Shown here in pieces: positions 7,412-13,870 of a DNA stretch of 14,522 nt. Under the pieces are notes generated by a model that saw only the letters and a list, made by a program, of their open reading frames with translations, did no database searches and was not told the origin of the DNA. Position 1 is the first letter of the stretch, and every line of letters begins with the position of its first letter. This DNA is from Prolixibacteraceae bacterium (GTDB lineage: Bacteria; Bacteroidota; Bacteroidia; Bacteroidales; Prolixibacteraceae), in contig JAGYOI010000012.1 in NCBI GenBank assembly GCA_018399395.1, forward strand, positions 1 through 14,522, in the 5' to 3' direction. The position numbers and the translations under genes were made by a program.

Positions 7412-8713
7412 TTAAAATTCATTTCCGAATGATGAACGGATGGTTCTGAAACCGATATAAGAGGTCGCAGAGTCTTGATACTCAAACGTACGGGTCGAAA
7501 CCTGAGTATAATAGCCAACATCTTTCCACGATCCACCCCTGATTACCTTGCGCTTCAATGCCGGAGGATCGCTGTCTTCGGCATTGTACTGAAAGTCAGG
7601 GTTTAGTTCATTTACCATTGACTGAGACAATTCATCGTATGCTGTAATGGTCCACTCGGCAACATTACCTGCCATGTCGTAAAGTCCAAAATCGTTGGGC
7701 GGGTATTCGGCTACTTTCATCGTGTACATGCCTCCATCTTCAGCGTAGTTACCACGCATGGGTTTATAGTTTGCCATAAATTCGCCCATTTGGTTGCGTG
7801 AGTAATATCCTCCCCATGGGTACATGGCATTTTGCAAACCGCCACGGGCGGCATATTCCCATTCATATTCGGTGGGGAGACGGTAATCCATTACGGTTGC
7901 AAGTTTTTGTCCTTGCAAGAAATTATTTTGCATTTGAGTCCTCCACTGGCAAAATGCCCTGGCTTGATCCCAGGTAACACCTACTACAGGATAGTTGTCG
8001 AAACCAACATGCCAGAAATACTTGCTGGTTCGCGGTTCATTGTACGAGTATGTGAAGTCTCTAATCCACACCAGTGTGTCGGGATATACGTGTGTTCTTT
8101 CATGTTCAATAAAATCGGCACGGCTATCAATGTTATTCCCATACGATTGTTCGTCGTAGTTGTATTTGTTTGCACGTTTTGCAGCCTTTTGAAAGTCAAT
8201 CCAGGCATAATCGTAATACAATTTACGCGTATCGATTTGGCGTTTGCCGAAGAATCGTTCATCGGAGGGGATATAAAGGTTCTCGAGGGCGAGTGTATCT
8301 TTCCAGTCTATTGGTTCATCCCAGTTAATACCAATATAATTTCCGTCAATATCGAGACGGGCATAATACTGGGCATTTTCATTTGAGCTGTTGTACAGTA
8401 ATTTACGGGCTATCGAATCGCGTACCCAATTGGTGAATTGCCTGTATTCGTTATTGGTGACCTCGGTGTCGTCCATCCAAAAGGCTTCAATTGTGATACT
8501 ACGCGTGGGGTTAATGCCACTGGTTGGGTCTTCGTCGCTTGGCCCAACTCTAATAGCACCACGTTTAACAAATGCCATACCGAAGGGGGTTTGTTCTACC
8601 CATGAGCCACGCGATGATGTAGCACCTACCAACTCGCCGGTTTCGCCTGATTGGGCACAACCAGAAAACATGATAATAGCTGCCAGCGCAATGATCAAAG
8701 TATAATTTTTCAT
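7412..8713 (-). CDS. gldK: Type IX secretion / gliding lipoprotein GldK (PorK)
   Basis: GldK/PorK is an outer-membrane lipoprotein that forms the T9SS periplasmic ring with GldN. The ATG at 8713 gives a 433-residue product with a proper signal peptide and lipobox (F-S-G-C, Cys19). The frame stays open for 50 codons further upstream, but that extension would bury the signal sequence, so it is not used. The FGE-sulfatase-like fold spans about residue 40 to the C terminus. It has D-D-T-E-V-T-N-N-E-Y, Y-P-V-V-G-V-T-W, Y-R-L-P-T-E-Y-E-W-E-Y-A-A-R-G-G, D-M-A-G-N-V-A-E-W, R-G-G-S-W and Y-I-G-F-R. The active-site Cys pair of FGE is absent, as is normal for GldK. Its position directly before gldL-M-N identifies it as the canonical K. 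A paralogue is encoded at 2262-3602. A 153-bp leader containing a hairpin separates it from porP. Confidence 0.94.
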   Translation of the reverse strand: MKNYTLIIALAAIIMFSGCAQSGETGELVGATSSRGSWVEQTPFGMAFVKRGAIRVGPSDEDPTSGINPTRSITIEAFWMDDTEVTNNEYRQFTNWVRDSIARKLLYNSSNENAQYYARLDIDGNYIGINWDEPIDWKDTLALENLYIPSDERFFGKRQIDTRKLYYDYAWIDFQKAAKRANKYNYDEQSYGNNIDSRADFIEHERTHVYPDTLVWIRDFTYSYNEPRTSKYFWHVGFDNYPVVGVTWDQARAFCQWRTQMQNNFLQGQKLATVMDYRLPTEYEWEYAARGGLQNAMYPWGGYYSRNQMGEFMANYKPMRGNYAEDGGMYTMKVAEYPPNDFGLYDMAGNVAEWTITAYDELSQSMVNELNPDFQYNAEDSDPPALKRKVIRGGSWKDVGYYTQVSTRTFEYQDSATSYIGFRTIRSSFGNEF

Positions 8714-8741
8714 CAGCAAAGATTTTTTTTCAGAATCATAG

Positions 8742-8764
8742 TCCTGTTGTTTTTTTGAACAGGA
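8742..8764 (-). promoter_or_regulatory. Leader hairpin between porP and gldK
   Basis: A perfect 7-bp stem (TCCTGTT / AACAGGA) closes a 9-base, mostly homopolymeric loop. It lies about 30 bases upstream of the gldK ATG. There is no T run after it on the minus strand, so it is unlikely to be a terminator. An mRNA processing or stability element that separates porP from gldKLMN levels is possible. Chance occurrence in AT-rich DNA cannot be ruled out. Confidence 0.3.
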
Positions 8765-8866
8765 TGCCTTTATATTTTGGTTAAAGGAGAAAGGTAACTT
8801 ATACCTATTATCCTTATTTACCGTTTGTTTCAAACATGATGATTCCATAACAATGTTTTTCAAGTC

Positions 8867-9841
8867 CTAAAGGTATCTAATACTTTTATATTTTTGGTTT
8901 CTTTTTGCTTCAATATTAAATGAATATGTAACCAATATCTCATGAGACGTTGGAGCTACCAATAACATGCTTGTATTAATATCGAGCATATAGCTTAACT
9001 TTAATCCATTAAACAACTCAATGCCACCTAAAAAATTGAAGGCGGCAAAATTACGGGGCGATGAGCGCAAACCAAAACCAGCCCAGTATTTATCTTTAAT
9101 ATATAATGTTCCGTTAATGTCGAGCATATAAGCACTTAAATCACTTCTCAACATAACAGAAGGTTGCAAATCAAATAACGGATTGGGTAGTTCAATATTG
9201 TATGCCCCGGTTAAATAGTAATGTGGTACATTAAACCCTGCATACCATTCATCAGCACTGCTGCTTGAAAAAATCACATCGGAACGGTTGAGGTTTGAGG
9301 CTGCCAGGCCAATGTAATAGTCGTTTGTTTCGTAATAGAACCCGGCTCCAATACCAAATGTAATGGTTGATAAATCAGAACCGGTTGGCACAGCATCGTC
9401 ATTGGATGCATCTTGCCAATAGTCACCGTCAATTGATGTCCACTCTGGGTTAATACTATAATTGGTGATGTTTAATGATATTCCCCCACCAATTATCCCG
9501 TTTGTGAGTTGGTGATGATAAGAATATGCTGCTTCTACATCAATATTGTTGTAGAACCCCAGTTCGTCGCTTACAATTGTAAAACCCAAGCCACTATTTG
9601 TACCCAATATTTCAACGGGGCCTTCAACCCCAAAAACGGATGAAACCGGTTTCCCTTCTCCAAAACCTGCAAACATTGTCCGGTTTATAAATACGGCATT
9701 TACCGTGCTCTTTGACCCTACAAACCCCGGATTGGCAACATGTTTGTTAAGCATATAGCTGCTAAACAAGGGTTCGTGTTGTGCTTTTGCTGCTAAATTA
9801 ATTAATATTAATAAAATAAAAAAAGAAAAATAGTTTTTCAT
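8867..9841 (-). CDS. porP: PorP/SprF family type IX secretion outer-membrane protein
   Basis: PorP/SprF proteins are outer-membrane beta-barrels tied to the T9SS. PorP itself is needed for secretion in Porphyromonas, and SprF-type members help export particular adhesins. The 324-residue product has a signal peptide cut after A-K-A (20/21), then Q-H-E-P-L-F-S-S-Y-M-L-N-K-H-V-A-N-P-G-F. That is the standard family opening (Q-x-P-x-F-x-x-Y-M-x-N-x-x-x-x-N-P). The rest alternates Gly/aromatic beta strands of the kind G-I-G-A-G-F-Y-Y and ends with E-I-L-V-T-Y-S-F. The ATG at 9841 is preceded by GGAG at an 8-base spacing, one of the few Shine-Dalgarno-like signals in this window. Its place directly before gldK supports assignment as the true PorP, not a stray SprF paralogue. 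Confidence 0.92.
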   Translation of the reverse strand: MKNYFSFFILLILINLAAKAQHEPLFSSYMLNKHVANPGFVGSKSTVNAVFINRTMFAGFGEGKPVSSVFGVEGPVEILGTNSGLGFTIVSDELGFYNNIDVEAAYSYHHQLTNGIIGGGISLNITNYSINPEWTSIDGDYWQDASNDDAVPTGSDLSTITFGIGAGFYYETNDYYIGLAASNLNRSDVIFSSSSADEWYAGFNVPHYYLTGAYNIELPNPLFDLQPSVMLRSDLSAYMLDINGTLYIKDKYWAGFGLRSSPRNFAAFNFLGGIELFNGLKLSYMLDINTSMLLVAPTSHEILVTYSFNIEAKRNQKYKSIRYL

Positions 9842-9853
9842 AAATGCTTCTCC

Positions 9854-9869
9854 ACCTTTACCTAAAGGT
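9854..9869 (-). repeat. Short inverted repeat in the porP leader
   Basis: ACCTTTA and TAAAGGT flank a two-base centre, making a near-perfect 16-bp palindrome. It sits between the candidate promoter and the start codon, just upstream of the GGAG. It could be an operator, or a small RNA stem near the ribosome-binding region. The nine bases CCTAAAGGT recur at 8866-8874 at the end of porP. Function is unproven. Confidence 0.35.
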
Positions 9870-9880
9870 CATGATGTGAA

Positions 9881-9912
9881 CAAAAATAAAACAATATACT
9901 GTTCTACATCAA
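9881..9912 (-). promoter_or_regulatory. Predicted Bacteroidota-type promoter for porP-gldKLMN
   Basis: On the minus strand there is TTG (9912-9910), a 21-base spacer, then TATTTTTG (9888-9881). This fits the Bacteroidota pattern TTG-N(17-23)-TAnnTTTG in both boxes and spacing. It lies between the arginase-fold gene and porP and predicts a leader of about 35 nt. It would allow the T9SS genes to be transcribed separately from topA. Confidence 0.55.
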
Positions 9913-9941
9913 TTATTTTTAAAAAATTCAAATAAAAGACC

Positions 9942-11150
9942 TTATTCTGAACTAAATGGTTTGATTTTCTTGAAATTTACCCACCACCGTTCAGGTATTT
10001 CATTTTTGCAAGCATCTTTATAATCTTGCTCAGTGCATGAAACCACAATGCTGTTTTGCGGTTTTTTATTTTCAAAATCAGATTTTACTTCAAGCCACCA
10101 TCGGCTTGTTTTCTCACTTTTATAGAAAACGATCGGAAAATCAATTTCGTCTATCTGAACCTCATATTTTTTACAATGATCAAGCGAAGATTTTGGATAT
10201 TCGTGTTTTCGGTTGCTGTAGCCTTCTAAATAATACCAAATAATTTGGGCTGCTAGTTTGGCCGAGAGTTTTTGCGGGCAATCATCAGGCAATATTCCGG
10301 TTAAGCGAAATAACTGAACGTTATCGCTTATTCCTGCATAGCGTGATAACTGACATGCCTCGTGAGCAAATAAACCGTTAGGTGAGCCGTTTTGCTGCGA
10401 CGGGGCATCTTGTGCCCTGATTGCCGAAATGTCAAAATTTACCAAATTGGCATCCCTGAAATATGGCTCACAATTTTCGGGGTTGGTTCTTATTTCGCCA
10501 AGGCGGTAATGCTCAAAATATAAGCTGTTTAACCGGTTGATTTGCGATGGCGATACAAAATACGACTGATAACCTAAACTTATTATATTATATATGTGCG
10601 ATAGGTCGTTATTTATAATATGTTCAAAATACGAGCTTGAGTTAATGTCGTTTTCATTAACGTTGATGCTAATTGAAGAATTGACATCTACAATGTTGAT
10701 ATTATTTTCAAACTCTTTGTATGCTTTAATAAAGGCGGGCGTATAGTATTGATTGCCCCCGATAATGATAATGTTAACATTCATCGAAAACAACAAAGAA
10801 CAAACGGTTTTAACAGCGAAAAATGTATCTTTTGTTTCATTGCCTTTTTTGATTGTGCCTAAATCGCATATTTTAATCCCAAGGTGGTAATTCCTGAGGT
10901 TGTAAAGCTGTTCTCTTATTTGTTGCGGGGCGTTTGCTGATTGGCCTTCTTGTTGGATTGTATGTGTTTCAGGTAATGAAAAGATGGCAACTTCAAACTT
11001 TGAACTCACCGGAAGCGGGTTGGCTGAGTTGTTAACCAAAAGGTTTTTCCCAAGCGATGAATCGCTTGTTACAAATGCCATTTCGTTAAAACCAGATGTT
11101 TCAACAGGATCAAAATAATCGAGCAGCTCTGTTAGTTTATCTTTAAACAT
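9942..11150 (-). CDS. Arginase/formiminoglutamase-fold protein with degraded metal site (probable pseudoenzyme)
   Basis: This 402-residue protein has the arginase-fold landmarks. These are A-P-x-x-I-R...L-R-N-Y, D-L-G-T-I at 96-100, I-I-I-I-G-G at 127-132, N-I-V-D at 152-155, and N-F-D-I-S at 238-242 with downstream G-L-F-A-H-E-A. Enzymes of this family need two Mn ions held by GGDH, DxHxD and DxD motifs. Here these read G-G-N-Q (131-134), D-V-N-S-S (155-159) and D-I-S (240-242). By alignment to those motifs, two His and two Asp ligands are replaced and only Asp155 and Asp240 remain. Hydrolase activity is therefore unlikely. The last 100 residues form a C-terminal extension with two W-W pairs. 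The ATG at 11150 is chosen; an upstream in-frame TTG at 11189 lies inside a hairpin. Genes labelled formimidoylglutamase near topA and gldK occur in other Bacteroidota as I recall, so a conserved non-enzymatic role tied to the T9SS locus is inferred. Confidence 0.78.
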   Translation of the reverse strand: MFKDKLTELLDYFDPVETSGFNEMAFVTSDSSLGKNLLVNNSANPLPVSSKFEVAIFSLPETHTIQQEGQSANAPQQIREQLYNLRNYHLGIKICDLGTIKKGNETKDTFFAVKTVCSLLFSMNVNIIIIGGNQYYTPAFIKAYKEFENNINIVDVNSSISINVNENDINSSSYFEHIINNDLSHIYNIISLGYQSYFVSPSQINRLNSLYFEHYRLGEIRTNPENCEPYFRDANLVNFDISAIRAQDAPSQQNGSPNGLFAHEACQLSRYAGISDNVQLFRLTGILPDDCPQKLSAKLAAQIIWYYLEGYSNRKHEYPKSSLDHCKKYEVQIDEIDFPIVFYKSEKTSRWWLEVKSDFENKKPQNSIVVSCTEQDYKDACKNEIPERWWVNFKKIKPFSSE

Positions 11151-11178
11151 TTTTGGGTTGAAAATAATACTATTTAAT

Positions 11179-11212
11179 AATAAAGGCAAACCTTTTTAGG
11201 AATGCCTTTATT
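11179..11212 (-). terminator. Hairpin between topA and the arginase-fold gene
   Basis: A perfect 10-bp stem (arms 11179-11188 and 11203-11212) encloses a 14-base loop that itself contains a CCT/AGG inner stem. It starts 11 bp after the topA stop codon. On the minus strand the 3' arm is TGCCTTTATT followed by ATTAAAT, a weak U tract. It is likely a partial terminator or attenuator for topA transcripts; the plus-strand tail (TTATTCTCTCTTT) is also T-rich. Confidence 0.5.
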
Positions 11213-11223
11213 CTCTCTTTATA

Positions 11224-13563
11224 TTATTTCTTTTTTTTCCCTTTCTTACGGGGAGCTGGTCCTTTTTCAATGATTTCTTTGCAGTCTTCGAGCGATAATT
11301 TTTCGGCATCAGTTCCTTTAGGGATTTTGTAATTTTTCTTATTGTAAGAAATGTAAGGGCCCCAACGGCCATTAAGTACTCTCAGCTCAGGTTCTTCATC
11401 GAATGTTTTGATGATGGCTTTGCGGTCTTTTTCGCGTTTGGCTTCAATTAATTCAATGGCCTGGTCAAGTGTAATGGTTAGCGGGTCGTTATCTTTACCT
11501 ATTGAAACAAATTTATTATCGTGCCGCACATAAGGCCCAAAGCGTCCGATGGCGGCCGTTACTTTTTTGCCTTCGTATTCGCCAAGCTCCCTCGGGAGTT
11601 TAAACAAATCAAGTGCCTGGTCAAGCGTAATGGTTTCGAGCCTCATTCCTGCTTGTAAACTGGCAAATTTAGGCTTTTCAGCCTCTTCGTCTTCAGCATC
11701 GCCCGTTTCGCCCAGTTGTACCATAGGGCCAAAACGCCCTATTTTAGCAAAAATTGGTTTTCCCGTTTTGGGGTCGTCACCTAACTTCCGTTCGCCGTTT
11801 GCTTTTTCAGATACCTCAAGGGTTTCTTCAACTTGTTGGTGAAACGGTTTATAGAAATCCTGAAGCATGTTTTCCCATTCTTCTTTACCCTCGGCAATAA
11901 TGTCGAATCGTTCTTCAACCTTTGCGGTAAAATTATAATCCATAATGGTATCGAAGTATTTCATCAGGAAATCATTTACAACCATACCGATATCTGTCGG
12001 GAAGAGCTTATTTTTCTCATAGCCGTAATTTTCTTTCTCTTTTTGCTCTTCAATATTTCCCGATTTGAGGGTAATCGTCATAAAGTCACGCTCTGCTCCC
12101 GGCCGGTCTTCCTTAACTACATAACCACGATTCTGGATTGTTGTGATAATCGGTGCGTATGTCGAGGGTCGTCCAATGCCTTGTTCTTCAAGTTTTTTCA
12201 CAAGACTGGCTTCGGTGTATCGTGGTGGGCGTTTCGTAAAGCGCTGGATGGCATCTATTTTATCAAGATCAAGCGAGTCGTTTTCGTGAATTGGTGGCAA
12301 CAATACATCACCACTTCTGTTTTCTTCTTCGTCATCAGTCGATTCGAAATACACTTTCAGGAACCCGTCAAATTTAACAATCTCACCGGTTGCCACGAAT
12401 TTCTCGTCAGTTTTGGAAATCCCAATATTAACGGTTGTTTTTTCAAGTTGGGCATCGCTCATTTGTGAGGCAATCGTGCGTTTCCAAATTAATTCGTAAA
12501 GTTTTTGTTCCTGGTTGTTTCCTTTTACCGTTTCATTTTCGATGTAGGTAGGCCGAATTGCTTCGTGCGCTTCCTGTGCCCCTTTTGAAGACGTTTTAAA
12601 CTGGCGGGTTTTTGAATATTTCTCGCCATATATTTCATTAATCTTCGATTTTGCAGTATTAATGGCAAGGCTCGAGAGGTTTACCGAGTCGGTACGCATG
12701 TATGTGATTTTACCGGCCTCGTACAAACGTTGGGCAACGCTCATGGTTTGTGCAACCGAGAAACCCAGTTTACGACTGGCTTCCTGTTGCAGTGTTGAGG
12801 TTGTGAAGGGTGCAGCCGGGCTACGTTTGCCGGGTTTTTTAACGATATCGTTAACCTGATACGATGCATCTTTGCATCTTTCAAGAAATGCCAGTGCTTC
12901 ATCGTGGCTTTTAAAGCGTTTATTAAGCTCAGCTTTTAACGAGGTGTTTTTGCCGTCCTTGTCTTTTACCAGAAAAATGGCATTGACCCTATAGTTCGAC
13001 GAGGGCGTGAAATTCATTATTTCACGTTCGCGCTCAACGATTAAACGTACAGCAACTGATTGTACCCTGCCAGCCGATAATTGCGGTTTTACTTTTTTCC
13101 ACAGTACCGGGGAAATCTCGAAACCCACCAGCCTGTCGAGTACACGTCGGGCTTGCTGGGCGTCAACAAGGTTTTTGTCAATTTTGCGTGGATTCTTAAT
13201 CGCATCCTGGATGGCATTTTTTGTTATTTCGTGAAATACAATACGTCTTGTCTTACTTTCATCAAGATTCAATGCTTCAAACAAATGCCAGGCAATAGCT
13301 TCCCCTTCACGGTCTTCATCGGATGCGATCCAAACCGTTTTTGCTTCTTTTGATAAACTCTTTAACTCTTTTACAACATTTTTTTTATCGGGAGAAACCG
13401 CATACTTGGGTTTGAAATTGTTTTCGATATCAACGCCAAAGCCTTTCTTTTCAAGGTCGCGTATATGTCCAAAACTTGATTTTACAAGATAATCTTTGCC
13501 CAAAAACTTTTCTATTGTTTTTGCTTTTGCAGGTGACTCAACAATCACTAAGTTATCAACCAT
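11224..13563 (-). CDS. topA: DNA topoisomerase I (type IA)
   Basis: This 779-residue enzyme relaxes negative supercoils by cutting and resealing one strand. The TOPRIM domain opens with V-I-V-E-S-P-A-K-A (Glu9) and has S-D-E-D-R-E-G-E-A with metal-binding Asp82, Asp84 and Glu86. R-R-V-L-D-R-L-V-G and S-A-G-R-V-Q-S-V-A-V-R follow at about 139-173. The active-site tyrosine is Tyr288 in I-T-Y-M-R-T-D-S. G-I-G-R-P-S-T-Y lies further on. In place of the Cys4 zinc ribbons of E. coli TopA, the C-terminal part has three topoisomerase C-terminal repeats, each with G-R-F-G-P or G-R-W-G-P. It ends in a basic tail (R-K-K-G-K-K-K-K). The ATG at 13563 gives a standard N terminus. It diverges from the PBP gene across 307 bp and heads the minus-strand block. 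Confidence 0.97.
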   Translation of the reverse strand: MVDNLVIVESPAKAKTIEKFLGKDYLVKSSFGHIRDLEKKGFGVDIENNFKPKYAVSPDKKNVVKELKSLSKEAKTVWIASDEDREGEAIAWHLFEALNLDESKTRRIVFHEITKNAIQDAIKNPRKIDKNLVDAQQARRVLDRLVGFEISPVLWKKVKPQLSAGRVQSVAVRLIVEREREIMNFTPSSNYRVNAIFLVKDKDGKNTSLKAELNKRFKSHDEALAFLERCKDASYQVNDIVKKPGKRSPAAPFTTSTLQQEASRKLGFSVAQTMSVAQRLYEAGKITYMRTDSVNLSSLAINTAKSKINEIYGEKYSKTRQFKTSSKGAQEAHEAIRPTYIENETVKGNNQEQKLYELIWKRTIASQMSDAQLEKTTVNIGISKTDEKFVATGEIVKFDGFLKVYFESTDDEEENRSGDVLLPPIHENDSLDLDKIDAIQRFTKRPPRYTEASLVKKLEEQGIGRPSTYAPIITTIQNRGYVVKEDRPGAERDFMTITLKSGNIEEQKEKENYGYEKNKLFPTDIGMVVNDFLMKYFDTIMDYNFTAKVEERFDIIAEGKEEWENMLQDFYKPFHQQVEETLEVSEKANGERKLGDDPKTGKPIFAKIGRFGPMVQLGETGDAEDEEAEKPKFASLQAGMRLETITLDQALDLFKLPRELGEYEGKKVTAAIGRFGPYVRHDNKFVSIGKDNDPLTITLDQAIELIEAKREKDRKAIIKTFDEEPELRVLNGRWGPYISYNKKNYKIPKGTDAEKLSLEDCKEIIEKGPAPRKKGKKKK

Positions 13564-13761
13564 ATAGTTTTATCTATGTTCGTTTTTAGTTTTTTATGAT
13601 TCTCAAAAAGAACGAGAACGTATGTTTGAACAATTCCGAAGAATATATGTCAAAACATGAAAATAATTTGCAAATTAAAGCAATTCAAAAGGTAAGTTCA
13701 AAATTTTTATTTGTTTGACAGGTAAATATTTCATTTTTAATTAGCATTGAAAGCAATATTT

Positions 13762-13803
13762 TTGCAATAAAAATTGTTGGTAAAGCTACTGTTTTTATTG
13801 CAA
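13762..13803. repeat. 12-bp perfect inverted repeat between topA and PBP1A genes
   Basis: TTGCAATAAAAA (13762-13773) and TTTTTATTGCAA (13792-13803) are perfect inverted copies separated by 18 bases. The spacer can fold further, with a GTA/TAC mini-stem (13780-13782 with 13787-13789) and two flanking G-U pairs, giving a long bulged hairpin on the plus strand. It may be an operator for the divergent pair, a terminator-like barrier or part of a small RNA. It is symmetrical, so no strand is preferred by the main stem. Confidence 0.55.
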
Positions 13804-13849
13804 TTGTGATAAACGTAGCGAGGATAAAAAATGTGGCATTTAAAAATAT

Positions 13850-13857
13850 TATATTTG
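13850..13857 (+). promoter_or_regulatory. Candidate -7 promoter box for the PBP1A gene
   Basis: TATATTTG matches the -7 consensus TAnnTTTG exactly. It ends 13 bp before the ATG at 13871, which would give a very short leader of about 10 nt. No good TTTG is seen 19-21 bases upstream, so the assignment is weak. Confidence 0.35.
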
Positions 13858-13870
13858 TGAAAATTTTAAG

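Larger units (their letters stand above)
13564..13870. other. Divergent intergenic region topA / PBP1A (307 bp)
   Basis: This is the only gene-free stretch over 300 bp. It is very AT-rich and contains the 12-bp inverted repeat and the candidate PBP promoter described separately. A tandem AGAACG-AGAACG lies at 13609-13620 in the topA leader. I found no TAnnTTTG box in the topA direction. The minus-strand reading frame through 13685-13891 encodes a hydrophobic, AT-driven peptide that overlaps the PBP start and is not credible as a gene. No tRNA or known riboswitch fold was recognised. Confidence 0.6.

Noticed and set aside
7832..8386. A 184-codon open frame on the plus strand inside gldK
   Set aside because: It is antisense to clear GldK domain sequence, and no start signals or family features were seen.
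11151..11189. Upstream TTG start for the arginase-fold gene
   Set aside because: The extra 13 residues are encoded partly by the topA-downstream hairpin, and an ATG at 11150 gives a sensible N terminus.
11833..12468. A 211-codon open frame on the plus strand inside topA
   Set aside because: It lies entirely antisense to conserved TopA coding sequence, and its product is Phe/Ile-rich with no recognisable domain, as expected of an antisense shadow.
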